From positions 1,302,001 through 1,366,000 of the forward strand of contig NZ_CP127167.1 in assembly GCF_036288925.1 (NCBI RefSeq): DNA of 64,000 nt. The letters run 5' to 3'. The notes under the pieces are model-generated. The model had not been told where the DNA came from, did not search any database, and was given only the letters and a program-made list of their open reading frames with translations. The position numbers and the translations under genes are program-made. Of the stretch, positions 36,499-45,775 are shown one piece after another (the first letter of the stretch is position 1; every line of letters begins with the position of its first letter). The DNA is from Haemophilus parainfluenzae (GTDB taxonomy: Bacteria > Pseudomonadota > Gammaproteobacteria > Enterobacterales > Pasteurellaceae).

Positions 36499-38198
36499 TA
36501 TGCATCTCCTTCTGAACGAATATAGCGAACGAGGCGAATTAAACGGAATAATTTAACTAGCGTGGTATCATCAATTTCTTGAGTATTGAGTAAATATTCC
36601 GGTAATAAGGTGAAAGATGTCTGTGGGTGCACATCTGTTTGTAATAAATTTAAGAAGTCATAACACATCTGTGCTACACCGCTCACATCTTTATCTAATG
36701 GTTTTACGCGGTAAGTGTAATCAACAGGCTCTTTTACTACATGTTCAATGTAGTCAGTTAATCCAACACTTTCCGCAATGTCGAGTGCTAGTGAATAAGC
36801 TTCTACTTTATGCTGACGACCAGGATAAATTTTCCAAATATCATCAACTGGTTGACGGCCTACGCAAGCAAAGCTTAATCCATTTTCTTCCGCACGTTGT
36901 TGACGTTGTTCTTGGATGCTCATACCTGGAGTAATGCCAAATTGTTGAGTTAAATTTTTAGCAAAATCAAAAGAAAGCCCTTCTGAATTAGCATTAGTTT
37001 CATCAAACTCTTCATCCTCTGTTTTATTATCTGCTTCATCCTCAAATGAAGGAGAAATTTCAACACTTGCTTGCTTTAATACTGGCGCAGGTATTGATTT
37101 TTTTTCAGTAGTAGTCATTTTTGGAGTAGTGACTACACTAGGTTGAGATAATGTATCTAATGTGGTTTCTTGTGGCTGTGGTGTATTAAACGCTTGAACA
37201 TCTTGGATGCTTTCTTGTACGCTTTGCTGTATTTCGTGTTGTTTTTGCGCCATTTTCTTGAATTTTTGCTCATCGAGATCAATTTCAAGATAAAGGACTT
37301 CATAACTCACACGATCACCTAACATGGATGACATTTCATCAATAAGATAATCTTGGAAAGTTTTAATATGGAATGGCTGATCGTCGTTACAGCGAGATAA
37401 GCTATTTCCCCAAATTTCATCGAAAGAAACATCTAATTCAAATTGATAATTTTGCCAAATGGCTAAGGCGTTATTACGAATCGCAAGCAATTTATCAATT
37501 GGCGCATGTCCCAGCCCATTAAATAGCACATCAGGAATGTATGGGTATAGGAAATTAATACAGCGTTCCATTTTTGCTACTGTTGTATTAGCAATAATGT
37601 ATCCATCATGTTCTAACTCACTTGAAAGCTCGCGAGAAGAAAGGGATTTTCCTAACTTTTGCTCATAGTATTCTTTCGCTTGCTGGATGCCCAAGGCTTT
37701 CTCAATAAACGTGAGGTCTGCACGTGTATCATTTTCAATTAAATGACCAATAAGCAAATCTAATTCCGCTTCTACACTATCAGCACTTCCACCTTTCCAG
37801 GGTTTATATAAGCATTCAATAGACCAAAAACGTTGATCTTGAGTCTCTGTAAACAGTTCTTTTAATGCTTGAATACGAGTATTCCCACCGTCAGCGATGA
37901 TATAAAAAGGTTCACCAGGTCGTTGAGTGATATTTGGTTTATGATCAAGACCACGACGACGAATTGACTCTTTAATCATTTCAAAGTTAGGATTACGTGT
38001 CTTACGAGGGTTGTGTTCATAAGGGCGTAATTTATCTAACGTAACGGTAATGTATTTAGATTGCGCAGGATAATGTGTTGCTGTTGTTGTTTGATAAGCA
38101 GCAGACTGATTATTAATAGGTTGAACATTTAATCCTTTCGCAATCGCGTCTAATTGACTTTGTTGTTTTTTATTTTTAGCAATAAATGGATTATTCAT
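36498..38198 (-). CDS. parB: ParB-family protein (TIGR03764, PFGI-1 class)
   Basis: The 566-residue ParB-type protein has the ParB/Srx domain near the N-terminus (LDKLRPYEHNPRKTRNPNFEMIKESIRRRGLDHKP, then YIIADGGNTRIQALKEL), a helical DNA-binding middle and a Gln/Thr-rich linker before the C-terminal domain. It is longer than plasmid ParB, as is usual in TIGR03764. With ParA it should help keep the excised element. The start overlaps the dnaB end by 8 bp. Confidence 0.93.
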   Translation of the reverse strand: MNNPFIAKNKKQQSQLDAIAKGLNVQPINNQSAAYQTTTATHYPAQSKYITVTLDKLRPYEHNPRKTRNPNFEMIKESIRRRGLDHKPNITQRPGEPFYIIADGGNTRIQALKELFTETQDQRFWSIECLYKPWKGGSADSVEAELDLLIGHLIENDTRADLTFIEKALGIQQAKEYYEQKLGKSLSSRELSSELEHDGYIIANTTVAKMERCINFLYPYIPDVLFNGLGHAPIDKLLAIRNNALAIWQNYQFELDVSFDEIWGNSLSRCNDDQPFHIKTFQDYLIDEMSSMLGDRVSYEVLYLEIDLDEQKFKKMAQKQHEIQQSVQESIQDVQAFNTPQPQETTLDTLSQPSVVTTPKMTTTEKKSIPAPVLKQASVEISPSFEDEADNKTEDEEFDETNANSEGLSFDFAKNLTQQFGITPGMSIQEQRQQRAEENGLSFACVGRQPVDDIWKIYPGRQHKVEAYSLALDIAESVGLTDYIEHVVKEPVDYTYRVKPLDKDVSGVAQMCYDFLNLLQTDVHPQTSFTLLPEYLLNTQEIDDTTLVKLFRLIRLVRYIRSEGDA

Positions 38199-39546
38199 AA
38201 TATCTATCCTGTGTCGTTAAATTCTCAAAAAGGCTGTATTGACCTTGAAACAGTGTTTTTACTGTGGCTAACGGGCCATTACGCTGTTTACCAATGATGA
38301 TTTCCGCAATGCCTTTATCTTCTGTGTCAGGGTTATAAATTTCATCTCTATAAAGATGAATGATGACATCAGCATCTTGTTCAAGAGAGCCGGAGTCACG
38401 TAAGTCGGCATTGATTGGACGCTTATTAGCTCGATTTTCTAAACCTCGGTTTAGTTGAGATAATGCATAAATTGGGCATCCAGTTTCTTTGGCTAATTTC
38501 TTTAAATCATTGGATATTTCGGCAAGTTCTAAATTGCGATTTTCAGTTTTATTTCCGGTTCTCATTAGTTGGATATAATCAATGAAAATCGCTTTAGGTT
38601 TACCGTATAGACGAGTGTTTTTACGTACTTTGGCGCGTAAACGATGAGGTGTTAAAGAAGGTTCATCATCAATTAGCAAACGACCTTTCCAGTCTTTTTT
38701 AATTGTCCCCATTGCATTAGCAAGACGAGTCCATTCTTCCTCTTCAAGCTCAGTCGCTTGACGAATAGATTGCAAGCTGACGCGAGAGCGCATTGCCATA
38801 AAACGCTCTAATAGTTGATCAGCTGGCATTTCTTGGCTGTAAAATTGGATAGGGCTGTCAGGGAATTTATCTAACGTACTTGCGGCAATCGTTTGTGCAA
38901 AGGTTGTTTTACCCATTGCTGGACGAGCTGCAATAATGATAAGTTCTCCTGGTTGACCGCCTGTTGTTGCTCTATCTAATTCAATAATGCCTGTTGGTGT
39001 TCCACTAACTGGATCGGCATTAATAGAGGAAGTTTCCATGCGAGAAAGGATTCTCTCGAAACTGGCATTAAGATCAGCAACACCATCCGTCTCTTGTTCG
39101 ATGACAATATTGGTATATTGCTTATCAACACTTTCCTCAAAAGAAGTTAATTCAATTTCATCTTTTGAAGATTGCATTTCAGTTACAATAAACTGGCCCA
39201 GGGTCAAAAAACGACGTTGTTTGCTATAACGAGAAATAATCTCAGCATACGCAGTTATATTTGATGCAGAAGGAGTATTGTGAATAACTTCTGCTAGATA
39301 TGCTAATCCCCCTATCTGATCAATCAGTTTTTTATCTTTGAAATACCGCTCCAAAGTTAAAATATCAGCGGGTTTTCCTTGTGTTAATAGATGGCTAACA
39401 CCTTCAAACAATACTTTATGAGCTGAGACATAAAAATCATCAGAGCGCAGTAAAGTTGCGATCTCATCAAATTTATCATTATCAATAATGAGAGCACCAA
39501 TGACCGCACTTTCTGCTTCAATAGAAGCAATAAGTTTATCAGTCAT
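38191..39546 (-). CDS. dnaB: Replicative DNA helicase (DnaB family), ICE-borne
   Basis: The 451-residue DnaB-type helicase has an N-terminal domain (ESAVIGALIIDNDKFDEI) and a RecA-like domain with Walker A IIAARPAMGKTTFAQ (about residue 205) and Walker B AIFIDYIQLM (about 320). It is distinct from the chromosomal copy and would be loaded at the ICE origin by the STY4528 protein. A Haemophilus uptake signal lies near its start. There is one base between parA and this gene. Confidence 0.94.
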   Translation of the reverse strand: MTDKLIASIEAESAVIGALIIDNDKFDEIATLLRSDDFYVSAHKVLFEGVSHLLTQGKPADILTLERYFKDKKLIDQIGGLAYLAEVIHNTPSASNITAYAEIISRYSKQRRFLTLGQFIVTEMQSSKDEIELTSFEESVDKQYTNIVIEQETDGVADLNASFERILSRMETSSINADPVSGTPTGIIELDRATTGGQPGELIIIAARPAMGKTTFAQTIAASTLDKFPDSPIQFYSQEMPADQLLERFMAMRSRVSLQSIRQATELEEEEWTRLANAMGTIKKDWKGRLLIDDEPSLTPHRLRAKVRKNTRLYGKPKAIFIDYIQLMRTGNKTENRNLELAEISNDLKKLAKETGCPIYALSQLNRGLENRANKRPINADLRDSGSLEQDADVIIHLYRDEIYNPDTEDKGIAEIIIGKQRNGPLATVKTLFQGQYSLFENLTTQDRYYE

Positions 39547-39547
39547 A

Positions 39548-40384
39548 TTAGCCTTCCTTTTTCATTGGTTTATCAAAAAGTGTTTTGAATTGAGGGAGTA
39601 ACAAGCAACACAGTTCTTTGATAACGGGATATTCAGCCTGGCTATGGCGATAAACTGGCAGTGAATAAGTTGCAGCTTCTCTATATGCCACATGCGCTGG
39701 GATTGAAAAATCAAGGAAGGTTTTGCTTTCATCAAAATTGGTTTCAAAGAGTACGTGTAATTGATTGAGTACAAATTTCACGTCATTAGTATTATCAACG
39801 CAATTTGCGATAGCTTTGAGAGGTGGTAATTTGAAACCAAATGATTCAAAGGTTTCTAAATCTTGATACATTCCGATAGTTCCACGGATAAATTCTTTCG
39901 CAGAAAGAATGTGTGGAAGAATAGGGCAGAATAGGATGTCAGCTGCTAAGACAGACATATCGACAGTAATGTCTCTAGTACCTCGAGTATCAACCACAAT
40001 AACATCATAATTATCAATGTTTTTAATTAAGTGACTAAATCGAATTGCACCATCAGGGGCATTACGTAGAGTTTGACTTACATTGTTTGATGGGTCATTT
40101 GATTGAATTAAATCCAAATTTGGAATGGATGTTTTTGAAATGATATGGGAAGGTTCAATATCACGACGGGTTAAAAACTCATAAATACCACCGGGAGCTT
40201 CTTCAGTTAAAGCATAATAAGAGCTTAAGGTTGGTTGAGTATCAGTATCAATAAGAAGAGTTCTTAAACCGTGGTCAGCGCAGAACGCCCCAATATTGGC
40301 AGCATTTGTACTTTTTGCAGAACCGCCTTTAGTACAAGCGACAGTAATAATATAAGGTTTTTTAGAAATAGAAGAGAAGTCCAT
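39548..40384 (-). CDS. parA: ParA/Soj partition ATPase, first gene at the ICE end
   Basis: The 278-residue ATPase has the deviant Walker A motif ACTKGGSAKSTNAANIG and Walker B (YDVIVVDTRGTRD). It begins 75 bp from the tRNA-Leu attachment site, the usual place of parA in ICEHin1056-like elements. In related ICEs this protein is needed to maintain the excised circle. GAGGAATT before the ATG is a good ribosome site. In the circular form, the joined ends would supply part of its promoter. Confidence 0.94.
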   Translation of the reverse strand: MDFSSISKKPYIITVACTKGGSAKSTNAANIGAFCADHGLRTLLIDTDTQPTLSSYYALTEEAPGGIYEFLTRRDIEPSHIISKTSIPNLDLIQSNDPSNNVSQTLRNAPDGAIRFSHLIKNIDNYDVIVVDTRGTRDITVDMSVLAADILFCPILPHILSAKEFIRGTIGMYQDLETFESFGFKLPPLKAIANCVDNTNDVKFVLNQLHVLFETNFDESKTFLDFSIPAHVAYREAATYSLPVYRHSQAEYPVIKELCCLLLPQFKTLFDKPMKKEG

Positions 40385-40439
40385 AATTCCTCACCTAACG
40401 ATAATTAAAAATTAAAGTTAAGTATTGGACTAGGTACTG

Positions 40440-40510
40440 ATTATTGGTTTGGAATTAGATGGTGCCCGAAGCCAGACTTGAACTGGCACGCCTCGAAAGG
40501 CGAGGGATTT
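40440..40510. other. ICE attachment site region at the tRNA-Leu 3' end
   Basis: The ICE module ends at parA (40384) and chromosomal genes begin with tRNA-Leu. ICEs of this class recombine at the 3' end of tRNA-Leu, so the crossover should lie in or beside the tRNA 3' part (TGGTGCCCGAAGCC on the plus strand). The partner repeat is outside the window. Confidence 0.7.
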
Positions 40511-40546
40511 TAAATCCCTTGTGTCTACCGATTCCACCACTCGGGC
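40460..40546 (-). tRNA. tRNA-Leu(UAA)
   Basis: The 87-nt gene starts GCCCGAGTGGTGGAATC, has anticodon TAA in the loop TTTAAAA, a long class II variable arm, and ends CTTCGGGCACCA with encoded CCA. The ICE is integrated at its 3' end and the gene remains complete. Confidence 0.97.
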
Positions 40547-40550
40547 AAAT

Positions 40551-40626
<76 letters not shown>

Positions 40627-40781
40627 GTTTGCTTGTTGCCAAACAACGGGGCGTATTTTACGGATTTATCTCATTGTGTCAAATAAAATTCGTAAAAAAA
40701 GTTTTTGATTGGTTAAAAATAGTTCAAAAATAAAAGGTTCGATTAAAATAACCGCACCTTTTATTTAAAATTTAGTCAATT

Positions 40782-41339
40782 CTATAATTCAATGTTATCT
40801 AACAAGCTGCCTTTTGCTGCTTTTAAGTATTGAAGCATTGACCAAACCGTTAAAATCGCAGCTAAATAGAGCAATACAATTGCTAGCGTTTCCATATACA
40901 CATTATATCGCCAGAGTAATCCACCTAAAGCGAGCATTTGAGAGGTTGTTTTTACTTTTCCTAGCCATGAAACAGCCACTTTATTACGCTCACCTAATTC
41001 AGCCATCCATTCACGTAAAGCAGAGATAATGATTTCACGTGAAATCATGATAATCGCTGGAATAGTAATCCAGAAAGAATGTTGATATTCTACAATTAAT
41101 ACTAGCGCAGTGATCACCATTACTTTATCGGCAACAGGATCAAGGAAAGCACCGAAACGTGTTGTTTGTTTTAATTTTCGAGCAAGATAGCCATCAAACC
41201 AGTCAGTGACCCCGGCGATAAAGAAGATAAGCGTTGTAATAAAAGGTGCAGAAGGGATAGGCAAATAAAACGCCACGACGAAGAATGGAATTAAAATCAC
41301 TCGGAGAATCGTCAGAAAAATAGGAATATTATATTTCAT
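40782..41339 (-). CDS. pgsA: Phosphatidylglycerophosphate synthase
   Basis: The 185-residue inner-membrane enzyme transfers glycerol-3-phosphate to CDP-diacylglycerol, the committed step to phosphatidylglycerol. The CDP-alcohol phosphotransferase motif [27 protein letters not shown] (about residues 47-73) has all its aspartates. About five membrane helices are seen. It lies upstream of the two tRNA genes on the same strand, as in H. influenzae. Confidence 0.96.
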   Translation of the reverse strand: MKYNIPIFLTILRVILIPFFVVAFYLPIPSAPFITTLIFFIAGVTDWFDGYLARKLKQTTRFGAFLDPVADKVMVITALVLIVEYQHSFWITIPAIIMISREIIISALREWMAELGERNKVAVSWLGKVKTTSQMLALGGLLWRYNVYMETLAIVLLYLAAILTVWSMLQYLKAAKGSLLDNIEL

Positions 41340-41397
41340 AAAAAAATAACCGTACTTTGGTTAAAGATACGCTCATTCTAAAGGATCTACAAAAATA

Positions 41398-41426
41398 AAA
41401 AAAGCCACTTAGTGTGGCTTTTTCTT
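41398..41426 (-). terminator. Terminator of the peroxiredoxin gene
   Basis: AAAAGCCAC and GTGGCTTTT form a stem with A and T runs on both sides, just after the stop of the peroxiredoxin gene. Confidence 0.85.
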
Positions 41427-41431
41427 AAAAG

Positions 41432-42040
41432 TTAAAGTTTATCAGCGTTTTGTTTCAAGTATTTAGCAACACCTTCAGGGTTGTCTTTCATGCCTTCTTT
41501 ACCTTTTTCCCATTGAGCAGGGCAAACTTCACCGTGTTCTTCGTGGAATTGCAACGCATCAACCATACGTAACATTTCATCGATGTTACGACCTAATGGT
41601 AAATCGTTTACGATTTGGTGACGAACAACACCGTTTTTGTCGATTAAGAATGAAGCACGTAATGCAACACCTTCTTCTGGATGTTCGATACCGTATGCTT
41701 TCGCGATCTCATGTTTAACGTCAGCTGCTAATGCATATTTAACTGCACCGATACCGCCGTTTTCAGTTGGGGTATTACGCCATGCGTTGTGAGTAAATTG
41801 AGAGTCAATAGATGCACCAACAACTTCAACACCACGTTTTTTGAATTCTTCATAACGGTGGTCGAATGCGATTAACTCAGATGGGCAAACGAAAGTGAAG
41901 TCTAATGGGTAGAAGAATAATACCGCTGCTTTACCTTCGATATGTTTTTTGAAATTGAAGTTATCAACGATTTCACCATTGCCTAAAACTGCAGAGGAAG
42001 TAAAATCTGGAGCTTGACGAGTTACTAATACCATAGTCAT
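41432..42040 (-). CDS. 2-Cys peroxiredoxin (AhpC/TSA family)
   Basis: The 202-residue cytoplasmic peroxidase reduces hydrogen peroxide and organic peroxides. The peroxidatic Cys is in FVCPSE (about residue 52) and the resolving Cys in GEVCPAQW (about 173), a typical 2-Cys enzyme. No AhpF or thioredoxin reductase gene is adjacent, so its reductant is unknown. Two ATGs lie two codons apart. AGGA suits the first, which is used here. Confidence 0.93.
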   Translation of the reverse strand: MTMVLVTRQAPDFTSSAVLGNGEIVDNFNFKKHIEGKAAVLFFYPLDFTFVCPSELIAFDHRYEEFKKRGVEVVGASIDSQFTHNAWRNTPTENGGIGAVKYALAADVKHEIAKAYGIEHPEEGVALRASFLIDKNGVVRHQIVNDLPLGRNIDEMLRMVDALQFHEEHGEVCPAQWEKGKEGMKDNPEGVAKYLKQNADKL

Positions 42041-42174
42041 AATTCCTATATAAATGTTAATAAAAATTTTGCGAATGCAAAATTCGGGGAATATTTTAAA
42101 AAAATTAACCGCACTTTAACAGCTGTTTTTATCTATTGAATTAATTAATATTGTCTAAGTTATAGGTGAAATAT

Positions 42175-43365
42175 ATGTCAGAACATCATACTTTATCAAC
42201 TACACTGGTTCATGCAGGACGTAAAAAACGTTTTACCCAAGGGGCTGTAAATCCAGTGATCCAACGTGCTTCTTCTTTAGTGTTTAAAACTATTGCAGAT
42301 AAAAAATATTGCACAAAAAATCGTTACAAGGGAGAGCTTTTCTACGGTCGTCGTGGCACGTTAACTCACTTTGCACTTCAAGATTTAATGTGTGAAATGG
42401 AAGGCGGAGCTGGTTGTTATCTTTACCCTTGTGGCGCTGCAGCGGTAACAAATGCAATTTTATCCTTTGTGGAAACAGGAGATCATGTCTTAATGACAGG
42501 GGCGGCCTATGAGCCGACACAAGATTTTTGTAATATAATTTTGAAAAAAATGCATATTGATACGACCTATTATGATCCAATGATAGGTACTGATATTGCG
42601 AAACTCGTGCAGCCAAATACAAAAGTCTTATTTTTGGAGTCACCAAGTTCTTTAACGATGGAGGTGCCTGATATTCCTGCAATTGTTAAAGCGGTTCGAG
42701 CTGTGAGTCCTGAAATCGTCATTATGATTGATAATACATGGGCTGCGGGGGTATTATTTAAAGCGTTAGAGCACAGTATTGATATTTCTATTCAAGCAGG
42801 AACGAAATATTTAGTAGGGCATTCTGATATCATGATCGGTACAGCCGTGGCTAATGCACGTACTTGGGATAAATTGCGTGAGCATTCTTATTTAATGGGA
42901 CAAATGGTTGACGCCGATTCTGCCTATACGACGGCTCGTGGCATTCGCACCTTAGGTGTGAGATTAAAACAACATCACGAAAGTAGTTTAAAAGTGGCCA
43001 AATGGTTAAGTGAACAACCACAAGTTAAAGCAGTGTATCATCCTGCGTTACCAAGTTGCCCAGGCCATGAAAACTTTAAACGTGATTTTACCGGCGCAAG
43101 CGGTTTATTCTCTTTCGAATTACATAAACGTTTAAACGATGAAGAGCTTTCCGCCTTTATGGATCATTTTGATCTTTTCACAATGGCTTATTCTTGGGGC
43201 GGGTTTGAATCGCTCATTTTATGCAATCAACCAGAAGAAATTGCAAAAATTCGCCCAGGTATTGAGCGTAAATTAACGGGGTCATTAATTCGTGTGCATA
43301 TTGGATTTGAAGACACGGATGAATTAATTGCTGATCTTCAAGCGGGCTTTGATAGAATCAAATAA
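42175..43365 (+). CDS. metC: Cystathionine beta-lyase
   Basis: The 396-residue PLP enzyme cleaves cystathionine to homocysteine in methionine synthesis. The PLP lysine is in [19 protein letters not shown] (about residue 210), and YGRRGT binds the cofactor phosphate from the neighbouring subunit. A GTG nine bases upstream is in frame, but AGGTGA is best spaced for the ATG at 42175. A terminator follows. Confidence 0.96.
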   Translation: MSEHHTLSTTLVHAGRKKRFTQGAVNPVIQRASSLVFKTIADKKYCTKNRYKGELFYGRRGTLTHFALQDLMCEMEGGAGCYLYPCGAAAVTNAILSFVETGDHVLMTGAAYEPTQDFCNIILKKMHIDTTYYDPMIGTDIAKLVQPNTKVLFLESPSSLTMEVPDIPAIVKAVRAVSPEIVIMIDNTWAAGVLFKALEHSIDISIQAGTKYLVGHSDIMIGTAVANARTWDKLREHSYLMGQMVDADSAYTTARGIRTLGVRLKQHHESSLKVAKWLSEQPQVKAVYHPALPSCPGHENFKRDFTGASGLFSFELHKRLNDEELSAFMDHFDLFTMAYSWGGFESLILCNQPEEIAKIRPGIERKLTGSLIRVHIGFEDTDELIADLQAGFDRIK

Positions 43366-43370
43366 GAAAG

Positions 43371-43394
43371 AGGGCTGTTTATGTAAACAGCCCT
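43371..43394 (+). terminator. Terminator of metC
   Basis: AGGGCTGTTT and AAACAGCCCT form a 10-bp stem with a 4-nt loop, followed by a short T-rich stretch. Confidence 0.8.
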
Positions 43395-43456
43395 TATTTA
43401 CTCAATCTTTGAGTTGATTTATCATAGTCAGCATTTTTAGTAAGTAGAGAAGAACA

Positions 43457-44812
43457 ATGAAACATATTCATATTTTAGGCATCTGCGGTACCTTTATGGG
43501 TGGTGTTGCGATGATTGCCAAACAAATGGGCTATAAAGTAACGGGTTCCGATACCAATGTTTACCCACCGATGAGCACCTTTTTACAAGAGCAGGGCATT
43601 GAGATTATTCCCAATTATGATGTAGCTCAACTTCAGCCTGCGCCAGATATGGTGATTGTCGGAAATGCTATGAAACGTGGTAATCCTTGCGTGGAATATA
43701 TTTTGGATAATGCCTTGCCTTACACATCAGGCCCTCAATGGTTACACGACCATTTATTGCGTAATCGTTGGGTGTTAGCGGTTTCAGGTACACATGGTAA
43801 AACCACAACAACGGGGATGTTGACTTGGATTTTAGAACAAAATGGCTTAAAACCAGGTTTCCTAATCGGTGGAATTGCGGGCAACTTTGGTACTTCTGCT
43901 CGTTTAGGGGAAAGTGAGTTCTTTGTGATTGAAGCGGATGAGTATGATACGGCGTTCTTTGACAAGCGTTCTAAATTTGTACATTACAATCCGAAAACCT
44001 TGATCATTAACAATATCAGCTTCGATCATGCTGACATCTTCGATGATCTTCACGCGATCCAGCGTCAATTCCATCATATGATCCGAACTATTCCTTCTAC
44101 AGGACGCGTTCTTTCTTTTGCAGATGAGCAGAGCGTGAAAGAAACCCTCAATATGGGCTGTTGGTCAGAACAGCAGTTTATTGGTAAAGATAAAGAATGG
44201 TTTGCGGAACGTATTACTAATGATTGCTCAGAATTTACTGTATTCCATCACGGTAAAAAAGTTGCTGAAGTGAAATGGAATATTGTCGGACAGCACAATA
44301 TGCACAATGCGTTAATGGCGATTGCGGCGGCTTACCATGCGGGTATCAAAATTGAAGATGCATGTCAGGCATTGGGCAGCTTTATCAATGCAAAACGTCG
44401 TTTAGAAGTGAAGGGGGAAGTAAACGGTATTACGGTTTATGATGACTTCGCTCACCATCCAGAAGCCATTCTGGCGACACTTACTGCGTTGCGTGACAAA
44501 GTAGGCGGTGGCGTACGTATTCTTGCCGTATTAGAGCCTCGTTCAAACACCATGAAAATGGGCGTGCATAAAGATGAAATTGCGCCAGCGCTTGGACGTG
44601 CTGATGCGGTGTTTATGCTACAACCAGATAATATTCCATGGGATGTGGCTGAAATTGCAGGACAATGTGTGCAACCTGCACATTACACAGGAAATGTTGA
44701 TAAATTAGTCGATATGATTGTGGCAGAAGCAAAACCAACGGATCATATTCTTGTGATGTCAAATGGTAGCTTTGGCGGCATTCATCAAAAGATTTTAGAT
44801 CGATTAAAATAA
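43457..44812 (+). CDS. mpl: UDP-MurNAc tripeptide recycling ligase Mpl
   Basis: The 451-residue ligase attaches L-Ala-gamma-D-Glu-meso-DAP to UDP-N-acetylmuramate to recycle cell-wall peptides. It starts MKHIHILGICGTFMGGVAMIA (Rossmann part) and has the ATP loop VSGTHGKTTTTGMLTW (about residue 110) and the Mur-ligase C-terminal domain. Mpl is distinguished from MurC by context and sequence (SDTNVYPPMSTFLQEQGI). Confidence 0.96.
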   Translation: MKHIHILGICGTFMGGVAMIAKQMGYKVTGSDTNVYPPMSTFLQEQGIEIIPNYDVAQLQPAPDMVIVGNAMKRGNPCVEYILDNALPYTSGPQWLHDHLLRNRWVLAVSGTHGKTTTTGMLTWILEQNGLKPGFLIGGIAGNFGTSARLGESEFFVIEADEYDTAFFDKRSKFVHYNPKTLIINNISFDHADIFDDLHAIQRQFHHMIRTIPSTGRVLSFADEQSVKETLNMGCWSEQQFIGKDKEWFAERITNDCSEFTVFHHGKKVAEVKWNIVGQHNMHNALMAIAAAYHAGIKIEDACQALGSFINAKRRLEVKGEVNGITVYDDFAHHPEAILATLTALRDKVGGGVRILAVLEPRSNTMKMGVHKDEIAPALGRADAVFMLQPDNIPWDVAEIAGQCVQPAHYTGNVDKLVDMIVAEAKPTDHILVMSNGSFGGIHQKILDRLK

Positions 44813-44822
44813 TCTCAATGTT

Positions 44823-44860
44823 AAGTGTGGTCAAAAATGAGAGTGTTTTTGACCGCACTT
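44823..44860 (+). terminator. Inverted uptake-signal pair acting as terminator
   Basis: A variant uptake signal (AAGTGTGGTC) and an inverted GACCGCACTT form a 15-bp stem with a T run after mpl. Using inverted uptake sequences as terminators is common in Haemophilus. Confidence 0.85.
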
Positions 44861-44886
44861 TTTATTATCAAAAATAAGGAAATTAC

Positions 44887-45393
44887 ATGGCTGATCCACA
44901 TATTCAATCTCTAATGGATGTTTGGGATAAACTCACTGTCATTATTTATCGCACAGGCTTTGTCATTGCGGCATTTAGCATCTTGGCTTTAACTTGGTAT
45001 CCTCAACAAGCTCAAATTGCCGTGTTGATTGCGGCAACTTGTTGTGCATCATCCCTTCATATTTATTTAAAGCATTTCCGTTTAACATTCCAATTTGCCA
45101 CGTGGCTTGCACTCTTATGTGCGCTTTTAGGTTGGCATGAATTGGCACTGGGTGGAGCATTGGTCACACTGGGCGGTTTATGTTTTAAAGAATACTTCTG
45201 TTTTAGAGTACCGCTATTAAATTTACAACCTGCATTTGTCGCCGCACTTTGGTTTACTTGGGTATTTGAAGGTGGTTGGATTGTCCGAATTTTGTCGGTG
45301 ATTGTTGGCGGATTATTATTAATTCTAGCGGTTCAAAAATGGCGAATGCCATTACATTTTGATATTGGCGATAAGACAAAGTATCAAATCTAA
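44887..45393 (+). CDS. DUF2301 inner-membrane protein
   Basis: The 168-residue protein has five or six membrane segments and a short soluble N-terminus (MADPHIQSLMDVWDKL). It matches the DUF2301 family, conserved in Pasteurellaceae and of unknown function. It lies alone between mpl and the initiator tRNA, with its own terminator. Confidence 0.82.
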   Translation: MADPHIQSLMDVWDKLTVIIYRTGFVIAAFSILALTWYPQQAQIAVLIAATCCASSLHIYLKHFRLTFQFATWLALLCALLGWHELALGGALVTLGGLCFKEYFCFRVPLLNLQPAFVAALWFTWVFEGGWIVRILSVIVGGLLLILAVQKWRMPLHFDIGDKTKYQI

Positions 45394-45408
45394 TAAGATT
45401 GAGTGATA

Positions 45409-45442
45409 AAGGCATAATGTTTCAGGACATTGTGCCTTTTTA
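45409..45442 (+). terminator. Terminator of the DUF2301 gene
   Basis: AAGGCATAATGT and ACATTGTGCCTT form a 12-bp stem with one G-U pair, followed by TTTTT. Confidence 0.85.
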
Positions 45443-45472
45443 TTTCGATTAAATTTACCTTTATTTAAAAAC

Positions 45473-45500
45473 GAAAAAAGCACCGAAATTTCGGTGCTTT
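45473..45500 (-). terminator. Terminator of the initiator tRNA gene
   Basis: AAAGCACCGAAA and the facing TTTCGGTGCTTT form a hairpin with a T run on the minus strand, directly after tRNA-Met. Confidence 0.8.
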
Positions 45501-45506
45501 GTAATT

Positions 45507-45583
45507 TGGTTGCGGGGGCCGGATTTGAACCGACGGCCTTCGGGTTATGAGCCCGACGAGCTACCAAGCTGCTCCACCCCGCG
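45507..45583 (-). tRNA. Initiator tRNA-Met(CAU)
   Basis: The 77-nt gene begins CGCGGGGTGGAGCAGC. The unpaired first base and the three G-C pairs next to the anticodon loop (TCGGGCTCATAACCCGA) mark an initiator tRNA. CCA is encoded. Confidence 0.97.
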
Positions 45584-45775
45584 TCTGATGGCGCGTAATA
45601 TACTCGTTTCAAAAATTATTGCAAGATTTAAACTGAATTTGACTTTCCGTTTGTTAAGAAAATAAACAAAATGAATATTAATTAACCATTTTATGAAATA
45701 GTGCTAGTCCTAAAAGGGAATTTTTGATAGCGTATGCACCTTTGTATTGAGTTAGTTTAATTTAGGAAAATAAGA

